Positions 1 to 5,173 of a stretch of 5,624 bases of DNA are shown here, in pieces; position 1 is the first letter of the stretch, and each line of letters begins with the position of its first letter. Source of the stretch: Pseudorhodobacter antarcticus (GTDB lineage Bacteria; Pseudomonadota; Alphaproteobacteria; Rhodobacterales; Rhodobacteraceae); NCBI GenBank assembly GCA_945897655.1, contig CAMDHB010000242.1, positions 1 through 5,624 on the forward strand, in the 5' to 3' direction. Below the pieces are notes generated by a model that ran no database searches, was not told the DNA's origin, and saw only the letters and a program-made list of their open reading frames with translations. The translations under genes were made by a program, and so were the position numbers.

Positions 1-428
1 GTGCGGCCATCGAAGGGCCGCGGCCCAAGCGACCGCCCGCCTTTCGAGGCGCCGGGCTGACCTGGGTGGTAATCACTCCATGCCGGCGACAGCATGTAAG
101 AGACATGGCTGTTGGTCTCGAACCACTGCAATATCTCGGCCGCATTGTCGGCAAAGGCCTCGGCCTTGTCGCGGTCCAGGCGGTTCCCGGCCTCGGCCTG
201 CAAGTAGGTCAGGACGTCCTCTTTGTTGTCGGAAATCCCGGCTTCGCGCGCCTGGCGGCTGCCGGGAATCCAGATGACGCCTGCCGAGAAACAAGTTGTG
301 CCGCCGAAGACATCGGCCTTCTCAACCATGATCACATCGAGACCATCAATGGCGGCGGTCAGTGCCGCGGCGAAGCCCGAAGCGCCGGAACCCGCCACCA
401 ACACGTCACATTCCAGATCCATCGCCAT
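1..428 (-). CDS. FAD-dependent oxidoreductase, N-terminal part (FAD_binding_2 / KstD-fumarate reductase-like)
   Basis: Only the first 142 residues are visible; the gene runs off the left edge. The protein opens with a beta-strand and the dinucleotide-binding motif G13-S-G-A-S-G18, followed by an acidic residue (E36 in VEKAD) placed to bind the FAD ribose. Next come the superfamily signature FGGTTCFSAG (41-50) and WIPGS (53-57). The tail GGRSL-PRPFDGR (130-142) is typical of FAD_binding_2 proteins annotated as 3-ketosteroid-delta-1-dehydrogenase or fumarate reductase flavoprotein-like, which are usually 500-600 residues. The predicted role is a soluble flavoprotein oxidising or reducing a C-C or C-N bond; the substrate cannot be inferred. 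The start ATG at 428 has GAGGAG five bases upstream; an in-frame ATG at 422 is a less likely alternative. It lies 22 nt downstream of the ABC ATPase gene and is probably co-transcribed with it. Sure of the superfamily, unsure of the reaction. Confidence 0.85.
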   Translation of the reverse strand, partial: MAMDLECDVLVAGSGASGFAAALTAAIDGLDVIMVEKADVFGGTTCFSAGVIWIPGSRQAREAGISDNKEDVLTYLQAEAGNRLDRDKAEAFADNAAEILQWFETNSHVSYMLSPAWSDYHPGQPGASKGGRSLGPRPFDGR

Positions 429-433
429 CGTGG

Positions 434-439
434 CTCCTC
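434..439 (-). promoter_or_regulatory. Ribosome binding site of the FAD oxidoreductase gene
   Basis: GAGGAG on the minus strand, five bases before the ATG at 428, in the short gap after the ATPase stop codon. It favours the ATG at 428 over the in-frame ATG at 422. Confidence 0.6.
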
Positions 440-450
440 GCTTTCGTTCT

Positions 451-1557
451 TCAAAAGATCCAGGCGTCTTCGGGGCGGAACCCCAGGACGACGGGCTGTC
501 CAATGGTCAGCCCCGCAGGCACCGACCCAACATTGACTTTGACTGTCCAGTTCTCTGCCCGCAGATCGCCGTCTTCGCCTGCGAGAGTTGCGACAAGCCG
601 CCAGTGGTCGCCTTGTTGAATGACGTCGACCAAACGGGCGCTTATCCGGTTTCCGGTATCCAGTTGCCCAACATGAAGACCGACTTTCAGGCACTCGGGA
701 CGAACGCACAGAGTCTGGGTTGGCCCGTTTGTGCTGTGGCCCGCCCTACGGCCACGAAGGGCCAAGCCAGTGGCAACGCGGATTTCCATCTGCCCGACTA
801 GGGTAGCCGCGTCAGGATCGGCCTTTCCCTCAACCTTGTTGTTGTCACCCAGAAAGCCGGCAACAAAAATATTGCAGGGCGCATCATACAAGTGCTGAGG
901 CGGCCCGATCTGTTCGATCCTGCCGTGGTTGAAGACGGCAACCCGATCGGACATCACCATCGCTTCAGACTGGTCATGGGTTACGAACGCCATGGTCACG
1001 CCCAGTTCCCGATGCAGACGCCGGATTTCCAGCTGCATTTCTTCGCGGAGCTTCTTGTCCAACGCCGAGAGAGGCTCATCCAACAGCACCAGGCGCGGCT
1101 CGAACACGAGTGCGCGTGCCAGGGCGACCCGCTGCTGCTGGCCACCAGACAGTTGATGGGGCATTCGCCCGGCGTACGGCGCAAGGCGGACCTTTTCTAG
1201 CGCGCCGGTGACGCGCGTAGCCGTTTCGCTTCGCGAAAGACGGCGGACCTTCAGGGGGAAGGCGACATTCTCGGCAACCGTCAGATGAGGGAACAGCGCA
1301 TGACTTTGAAAGACGACGCCCATGTTCCTGCGATGCGCAGGCAGTGTCTCGATCGAGACGCCATCGAAACGGATTGTCCCCGTGCTTGGGCGTTCGAAGC
1401 CTGCCAGCATCATAAGGGACGTCGTCTTGCCTGACCCCGACGGTCCAAGCAGTGTCAGGAACTCGCCCGCCTCGATGCCAAGATTCAAGTTGTCTACCGC
1501 GACGACGGTTTTACCGGCGTAGTGCTTTGAGACATTCTCGAACTGGATCAGAGACAT
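451..1557 (-). CDS. ABC transporter ATP-binding protein (PotA/UgpC-type, with TOBE domain)
   Basis: A 368-residue importer ATPase, the normal length for the spermidine/putrescine, sugar and iron MOI-type importer family (often about 350-380). Every nucleotide-binding element is present: Walker A GPSGSGKTT (38-46), Q-loop Q84 in VVFQSHALFP, signature LSGGQQQ (136-142), Walker B LVLLDE (156-161), D-loop SALD (164-167) and switch histidine H194 in FVTHD. Residues from about 280 to the end, with CVRPE (284-288) and the closing FRPED, match a TOBE/regulatory domain. It acts at the inner face of the cytoplasmic membrane and needs permeases and a binding protein. None is in the window, so they are probably encoded beyond the left edge. 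The start at 1557 was chosen because MSLIQFENVSKHY is the usual family N-terminus and GAAGGA lies six bases upstream. The frame stays open another 122 codons upstream, but that extension crosses the promoter region and the antisense of the regulator. The substrate is unknown; the PotA label refers to family style only. Confidence 0.95.
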   Translation of the reverse strand: MSLIQFENVSKHYAGKTVVAVDNLNLGIEAGEFLTLLGPSGSGKTTSLMMLAGFERPSTGTIRFDGVSIETLPAHRRNMGVVFQSHALFPHLTVAENVAFPLKVRRLSRSETATRVTGALEKVRLAPYAGRMPHQLSGGQQQRVALARALVFEPRLVLLDEPLSALDKKLREEMQLEIRRLHRELGVTMAFVTHDQSEAMVMSDRVAVFNHGRIEQIGPPQHLYDAPCNIFVAGFLGDNNKVEGKADPDAATLVGQMEIRVATGLALRGRRAGHSTNGPTQTLCVRPECLKVGLHVGQLDTGNRISARLVDVIQQGDHWRLVATLAGEDGDLRAENWTVKVNVGSVPAGLTIGQPVVLGFRPEDAWIF

Positions 1558-1563
1558 GCGCGT

Positions 1564-1569
1564 TCCTTC
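1564..1569 (-). promoter_or_regulatory. Ribosome binding site that fixes the ABC ATPase start
   Basis: GAAGGA on the minus strand, six bases before the ATG at 1557. It supports that start over more upstream starts in the same open frame, the longest of which begins at 1923. Confidence 0.6.
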
Positions 1570-1682
1570 GGCAATAGGTCCATCGCGTGTGCGGGCAGGG
1601 ATCCGCTCACCAGGCTTGCTGCAAAAAAGGTCTTTGACAGCAGCATTTTCGATCCTTCCCCCAGCGTCAAGCTTTGTTTTAT

Positions 1683-1695
1683 GATTAGCATAATC
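1683..1695. promoter_or_regulatory. Candidate IclR operator palindrome
   Basis: GATTA-GCA-TAATC is a perfect five-base inverted repeat with a three-base spacer, in the AT-rich centre of the divergent region. IclR-family proteins commonly bind short palindromes of about 13-15 bp near their own promoters, so this is the best operator candidate visible. It would lie just downstream of the proposed ATPase transcription start, as expected for a repressor site, and it overlaps the TATGAT element that could serve the regulator gene. Only one copy is visible, so assignment rests on position and symmetry. Confidence 0.4.
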
Positions 1696-1709
1696 CATTA
1701 CGACTATGT

Positions 1710-1739
1710 AACCTAAGGCGCAGGCAACCGCCTTGTCAA
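1710..1739 (-). promoter_or_regulatory. Possible sigma-70 promoter for the ABC ATPase-FAD oxidoreductase unit
   Basis: On the minus strand a perfect TTGACA (1739-1734) is followed after 18 bases by TAGGTT (1715-1710), which matches only three of six consensus -10 positions. Transcription would start near 1703, giving a leader of about 145 nt. The -35 is good and the -10 poor, so the site may depend on an activator or be fortuitous. Confidence 0.3.
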
Positions 1740-1765
1740 TGGCTTCTGAATGCCAGAAAAGAGTG

Positions 1766-1772
1766 TAAGGAG
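1766..1772 (+). promoter_or_regulatory. Ribosome binding site of the IclR-family gene
   Basis: TAAGGAG ends nine bases before the ATG at 1782. It is one of the strongest Shine-Dalgarno sequences in the window and supports this start. Confidence 0.65.
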
Positions 1773-1781
1773 ACTTGGCAA

Positions 1782-2582
1782 ATGGATACTCGGGCAGAAG
1801 ACAAACAGCAGGGAAGCGTACAGTCGGTCGAAGTGGCGGGAGAGGTTCTCCGGGCACTGCTCGCGGCGGACGGACCCATGCGCCTTTCCGATCTTGCTCA
1901 GGCCTCGGGAATGCATCCTGCAAAGGCGCACCGATACCTCGTCAGCCTGACCCGGATCGGGCTTGCGTCTCAGGATTCAGCGACGGGCCTTTACGATCTT
2001 GGACCGATGGCGCTGCAAATGGCGCTCAAGGGCTTCATCCGCTTTGACATTCTGCGGCAGTCCGTCGACTGCATCGAGCAATTGGGCCGCGAAATCGGCG
2101 AGACGGTCGCTCTGGTCATCTGGGGCGAAGCCGGGCCAAAGTTCATCCGGATGGCCGAAGCCCGTCATGGGCAGGCCAGCACGGTGCCCATCACGCATAT
2201 CTGCCCGCTCACATGGTCCGCGACAGGTCTGTTGTTCAGCGCCTATGAGGCCCCCACGCGCACCTCTGCCCTGATCCACCGCGAAATCGAACAGAACAAG
2301 TTGCTTAACCGGGCCAATGCCCCCCTGAGCATGGCCGACCTCGATGCGCTGGTCACCACAATCCGATCAAGTGGCGTTTCGACGATCGAGAATGGGGGAA
2401 ACAGCGGCAACGCGGCCGTAAGCGCCCCCGTCTTCGACGCCTCGGGCAAGTTCATCATGGGGATCAGCGTCTTCGCCAAGGCAGGCCGCATCGACACAAG
2501 TCTTAACGGCAATATCGTGCGAAAGGTCACAAGCACGACGCGCAGGCTGTCGGATGCCCTTGCTGGACGAAAGGGCTTCTGA
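1782..2582 (+). CDS. IclR-family transcriptional regulator
   Basis: A 266-residue DNA-binding regulator, close to the usual IclR length of about 250-270. Residues 11-75 form the N-terminal winged helix-turn-helix: GSVQSVEVAGEVLRALL leads in, LSDLAQASGMHPAKAHRYL (35-53) covers the helix-turn-helix, and the wing is near 61-72, ending in YDLGP. Residues from about 85 to 260 form the GAF-like effector domain, with FDILRQ (88-93), ETVALVIW (107-114) and the C-terminal segment GGNSGNAAVSAPVFDASG (205-222) recognisable from the family. The protein is expected to bind DNA as a dimer or tetramer and to respond to a small organic acid or pathway intermediate; the ligand cannot be read from sequence. 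It is divergent from the transporter unit and convergent with the amidohydrolase unit, so it is a plausible controller of either. The start at 1782 has a good ribosome binding site. Confidence 0.93.
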   Translation: MDTRAEDKQQGSVQSVEVAGEVLRALLAADGPMRLSDLAQASGMHPAKAHRYLVSLTRIGLASQDSATGLYDLGPMALQMALKGFIRFDILRQSVDCIEQLGREIGETVALVIWGEAGPKFIRMAEARHGQASTVPITHICPLTWSATGLLFSAYEAPTRTSALIHREIEQNKLLNRANAPLSMADLDALVTTIRSSGVSTIENGGNSGNAAVSAPVFDASGKFIMGISVFAKAGRIDTSLNGNIVRKVTSTTRRLSDALAGRKGF

Positions 2583-2587
2583 AGGCG

Positions 2588-3748
2588 TCAGACGGGGAGC
2601 ATCTGCTCTACCAGGTGGCACCAGAAGGCGGCCGCACTTGGGATCAGGTCATCGTTGAAATCATAGCGCGGATCGTGAAGTGGCTGGCTGTCACCATTTC
2701 CGATGGTCAGGAAACAGCCCTTGGTGACCGCCAGCATGGAGGAGAAATCCTCCGAGAACATGTAAGGCCCCGGTAGGTCGACCGACTCTGGCGTCTGCCC
2801 CATGCCAGCGGCAACGCAGCGAATGGCTGCGGCGAGGGCCGGATCGTTGTCACAGGGCGGATAAATAATGTCGTCCTCAAACTTGACTTCCGCAGTGCAG
2901 CTAAAGCTTTCGGCCTGTTGGCGGGCAATGGTGACGACGCGCTCGCGCAGCAGGGCTGTTGCCTCGGCGGTTACCGTGCGCAGCCCTATGGGCAGGTCGA
3001 CGAAAGGGGGAATGATGGTGGCGGTCCCGCCCCCATGCATCCCGCCGACCGTCAGGACGCCCGCATCAATGGAATTGAGGTTGCGCGATATGATGGTCTG
3101 CAGCGCCATGATCAGCGACGCCCCGGCGACGACCGGGTCTGTCGCCAGATGCGGCATGGCGCCATGCCCGCCCTTCCCCGTGACACGTATCCGCCCGATG
3201 TCGATGCGGGCCGTTATGGGGCCGGGGCGGGTCTTGATCTGGCCCAACTCAAGACCCGGCAGATTGTGGAGGGCGAAAACCGCCTCGACCGGGAACCTTT
3301 CAAACAGGCCGTCCCGAACCATGTGCCAGGCACCGCCCGAACCTTCTTCGGCAGGCTGGAAGATCAGGTGAATGGTACCATCGAAACTCCCCTGCAGCGC
3401 CAAAGATTCAGCGGCTGCCAGAAGACAGGTCGTATGTCCGTCATGCCCGCAGGCATGCATCTTGTCCGGATTGGCCGAGGCCCAAGGGAGCCCGGTCAGT
3501 TCCTTGATCGGCAGGGCATCCATATCGGCCCGAATCGCAATGGCGCGGTTGCCCTTGCCCCGTTTCAAGGTGCCTACGACCCCCGTCCCGGCAATGCCAG
3601 TGGTGACCTCATAGCCGAACCGCGCCAGTTCCGATGCCACAAGGGCGCTGGTGCGATGTTCGGCGAACTCGAGTTCCGGGTGCTGGTGCAGATCACGCCG
3701 TATGGCGGTGAACCGGGAATGGTTGGCCTTCAGCCAGTCGTCATGCAT
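2588..3748 (-). CDS. M20D-family amidohydrolase (hippurate hydrolase / N-acyl-amino acid amidohydrolase-like)
   Basis: A 386-residue cytosolic metallohydrolase, full length for the M20D aminoacylase/hippuricase/IAA-amino acid hydrolase group. The N-terminus has RRDLHQHPELEF (17-28), the family's opening motif. RADMDALP (73-80), HACGHDGH (98-105), PAEEG (132-136), HNLPG (161-165) and LHDPRYDF (357-364) supply the expected metal-binding and catalytic residues: C100, H102, the E134/E135 pair, H161 and H358. The lid/dimerisation domain spans roughly 186-280, with GKGGHGAMPH (191-200) carrying the conserved interface histidine H195. The family cleaves an amide between an acyl or aryl group and an amino acid or related amine; the exact substrate is not evident. 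It is the last visible gene of its unit, 12 nt after the Rid gene. Its stop is 5 nt from the stop of the convergent regulator. The start at 3748 has GGAG five bases upstream. Confidence 0.93.
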   Translation of the reverse strand: MHDDWLKANHSRFTAIRRDLHQHPELEFAEHRTSALVASELARFGYEVTTGIAGTGVVGTLKRGKGNRAIAIRADMDALPIKELTGLPWASANPDKMHACGHDGHTTCLLAAAESLALQGSFDGTIHLIFQPAEEGSGGAWHMVRDGLFERFPVEAVFALHNLPGLELGQIKTRPGPITARIDIGRIRVTGKGGHGAMPHLATDPVVAGASLIMALQTIISRNLNSIDAGVLTVGGMHGGGTATIIPPFVDLPIGLRTVTAEATALLRERVVTIARQQAESFSCTAEVKFEDDIIYPPCDNDPALAAAIRCVAAGMGQTPESVDLPGPYMFSEDFSSMLAVTKGCFLTIGNGDSQPLHDPRYDFNDDLIPSAAAFWCHLVEQMLPV

Positions 3749-3753
3749 GGCAA

Positions 3754-3762
3754 CTCCACCTC
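3754..3762 (-). promoter_or_regulatory. Ribosome binding site of the amidohydrolase, overlapping the Rid stop codon
   Basis: GAGGTGGAG on the minus strand overlaps the TGA of the preceding gene (3763-3761), and its last GGAG is five bases from the ATG at 3748. The overlap suggests that ribosomes finishing the Rid gene feed directly into the amidohydrolase (translational coupling). Confidence 0.6.
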
Positions 3763-4222
3763 AGGGTCTGACCGCAAAGATGGCCGTCACTTCAACCGTA
3801 ATCCCGTCTGGAAGCGACCCCATTCCCACGGCAGCCCGCGCATGTCGCCCGTTGTCGCCAAAAAGCTGGACCATCAGGTCTGAAAAGCCGTTCATCACTT
3901 TGGGGTGCTGTGTGAAATCGGGCACCGCATTGACCATGCCATGCACGGACAACAGCCGCTCGACCCGATCCAACGAGCCCAGAATCCGCCTGACCGAAGA
4001 CAGCATGGCAAGGCCCGTCAGACGTGCGTGCTGATATGCCTCTTCGACAGTCACGTTCTGCCCCACCACCCCGGTGGCCGATGTCTGCAGGTCAATCAGC
4101 GGGCCCTCGCCGGACATGTAAAGGAGCCCGTTGTGAAGCACGCCGGGCACGAAGTTGCCAATCGGACCAGGCACTTCAGGCAAGTTGATGCCCAGTTCCT
4201 TTAATCTGGCTTCCGCGCTCAT
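3761..4222 (-). CDS. Rid-family (YjgF/YER057c/UK114) enamine/imine deaminase-like protein
   Basis: A 153-residue protein of the Rid superfamily, in the somewhat longer subgroup whose members begin MS-E-RLKELGI-LPE-P and continue into a typical Rid fold. Core motifs are NFVPGV (23-28), LLYMSGEGP (33-41), LGSLDRVERLLSVHGMV (81-97), F-QHPKVMNGFSDL (103-116) and HARAAVGMGSLP (127-138). R129 aligns with the conserved substrate-carboxylate-binding arginine of RidA (Arg105 in E. coli), and E144 in VEVTAI with a conserved acidic residue, so imine hydrolysis is plausible. Rid proteins hydrolyse enamine/imine intermediates from PLP or flavin enzymes, and pathway-dedicated paralogues are common in catabolic operons. 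I chose the ATG at 4222, preceded by AGGGG at five bases, over a TTG at 4240 because the family N-terminus matches the shorter form. Neighbours are 26 nt upstream and 12 nt downstream, in one unit. Confidence 0.92.
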   Translation of the reverse strand: MSAEARLKELGINLPEVPGPIGNFVPGVLHNGLLYMSGEGPLIDLQTSATGVVGQNVTVEEAYQHARLTGLAMLSSVRRILGSLDRVERLLSVHGMVNAVPDFTQHPKVMNGFSDLMVQLFGDNGRHARAAVGMGSLPDGITVEVTAIFAVRP

Positions 4223-4227
4223 TACTG

Positions 4228-4236
4228 CCCCTTTCC
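4228..4236 (-). promoter_or_regulatory. Ribosome binding site of the Rid gene
   Basis: GGAAAGGGG on the minus strand, with AGGGG five bases before the ATG at 4222. It lies between that ATG and the alternative TTG at 4240, so it supports the shorter protein. Confidence 0.5.
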
Positions 4237-4248
4237 GCAAATCATCCC

Positions 4249-5157
4249 CTAAAAGGATAACTGCCCTTCCATCACCCGAACCGCACTTCCCGCAACACGC
4301 ACCGCATCAAGTTCGCCATCCTGAACATCCGCTTCCAAATCGATGTCGGAAGGCCGGCCCATCTCATAACCTTGCTCCAGCCGGAAAGAATGAGTGCCAT
4401 CTTTCAGGCCAAGCGTCTGGTGCAGTTGGGAAGCGAAAAGGGCTGCCGCCGAACCAGTCGCCGGATCTTCGGTGCCTTCGCCAGAAGGATTGAACATTCT
4501 GGTACAAAAGTCGGTGGCCGGGTTTTGCCCACCAGTCGCATATAGATAACCGCCGACTGTCCCGAGTGCCTTCAGAATATTGGACCAGTGCGGCTCCTGC
4601 GGGCGCGCCCGGGCCAAGGCCGCGCGCGAATCGACGGGCACATAGAAGAACCTTGGCCCGCCTTCGTGCAGACCCAAAGGAACCTCGCCCGGGCAGATGT
4701 CCGAAGGGGCAAGGCCCAGAGCCACGGCGACATCCTGCACCGAAGGCAACGAAGCTGAGACGGAAAACGGGACAACTGGAGCCGTGAACTGCGCCCAAGT
4801 CGCACCGCCCGTGTTGCGCACCGTCACTGGAACCAGCCCTGCGACCTCTTCCAGAAGGATCTGGGCGTCGAACGACGTACCCTCTCCTTTCATCAGTTCA
4901 GCCAAAAGGATGGCACAGCCAACCGTCGGGTGCCCGGCGAAGGGTATCTCATCCGTGGGAAAGAATATCCGCACGCTGGCCGTATGTGCGGGGTCTTTCG
5001 GCTTTCGCACGAAGATCGTCTCGGCCAGGTTGAACTCGCGTGCGATAGTCTGCATCTCTTCGGTCGAGAGCGCGTCAGCCTCCAGCACGACGCCCAACGG
5101 GTTGCCGCCGAAGCGGCGGGTCGTGAAAACGTCAAGCGTGTGGAACTGCAACTGCAT
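4249..5157 (-). CDS. PhzF-family isomerase/epimerase-like protein
   Basis: A 302-residue protein with the two-lobed diaminopimelate epimerase-type fold typical of PhzF proteins (about 260-300 residues). Diagnostic motifs are LDVFTTRRFGGNPLGVV (8-24), LAETIFV (44-50) with the candidate catalytic acid E46, PTDEIPFAGHPTVG (67-80) with H76, and GTEDPATGSAAALF (228-241) with D231. These residues correspond in position to the catalytic set Glu45/His74/Asp208 described for the phenazine enzyme PhzF; the third match is by motif rather than by a careful alignment. EQGYEMGRPS (261-270) is the usual family C-terminal substrate-pocket motif. In phenazine synthesis PhzF isomerises a dihydro-hydroxyanthranilate, but most members have unknown substrates and no phenazine gene is seen here. 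A role in tautomerising or epimerising a catabolic intermediate is inferred. The start at 5157 fits the family N-terminus; the ribosome binding site GGTAGG (5168-5163) is weak. It begins 16 nt after the upstream gene. Confidence 0.93.
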   Translation of the reverse strand: MQLQFHTLDVFTTRRFGGNPLGVVLEADALSTEEMQTIAREFNLAETIFVRKPKDPAHTASVRIFFPTDEIPFAGHPTVGCAILLAELMKGEGTSFDAQILLEEVAGLVPVTVRNTGGATWAQFTAPVVPFSVSASLPSVQDVAVALGLAPSDICPGEVPLGLHEGGPRFFYVPVDSRAALARARPQEPHWSNILKALGTVGGYLYATGGQNPATDFCTRMFNPSGEGTEDPATGSAAALFASQLHQTLGLKDGTHSFRLEQGYEMGRPSDIDLEADVQDGELDAVRVAGSAVRVMEGQLSF

Positions 5158-5173
5158 TTCGGCCTACCGGTGA

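Larger units (their letters stand above)
1558..1781. promoter_or_regulatory. Divergent intergenic regulatory region between the ABC ATPase and IclR genes
   Basis: These 224 nt separate the start codons of two divergently transcribed genes and should hold both promoters plus the operator for the regulator. The centre (about 1674-1716) is clearly more AT-rich than the surrounding coding sequence. It contains the palindrome at 1683-1695, the half-site pair TTAC-N6-GTAA at 1698-1711, and TATGAT (1680-1685), which is one mismatch from the -10 consensus on the plus strand but lacks a good -35 at normal spacing. TGCTGC (1617-1622) and GCAGCA (1640-1645) form a six-base inverted repeat with a 17-nt loop in the probable ATPase leader. 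I see no riboswitch and no convincing small gene here. Confidence 0.7.

Noticed and set aside
223..801. A 192-codon plus-strand open frame opposite the flavoprotein and ATPase genes
   Set aside because: It spans the boundary of two well-supported minus-strand genes and has low-complexity composition without family motifs.
451..1557. Naming the ATPase potA (polyamine import)
   Set aside because: Closely similar ATPases serve polyamine, sugar, iron and other importers; without permease or binding protein genes the substrate cannot be set.
1634..1662. TTGACA on the plus strand at 1634-1639 as a -35 for the IclR gene
   Set aside because: The sequence at the proper spacing is C-rich and does not resemble a -10 element, so the match is probably fortuitous.
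2918..3883. A 321-codon plus-strand open frame opposite the amidohydrolase and Rid genes
   Set aside because: It is the antisense of two genes with complete catalytic motifs, its translation shows no recognisable domain, and such frames are expected in GC-rich DNA.
4364..4798. A 144-codon minus-strand frame inside the PhzF-like gene
   Set aside because: It is a shifted reading of the real gene, which is intact in its own frame, so there is no frameshift to explain.
4249..5157. Phenazine biosynthesis, suggested by the PhzF-like protein
   Set aside because: No other phenazine gene is present, and most PhzF-fold proteins lie outside phenazine pathways; the neighbours point to catabolism.
4697..5173. 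A 158-codon plus-strand open frame opposite the PhzF-like gene
   Set aside because: It overlaps a full-length, motif-complete gene in antisense and has no family resemblance.
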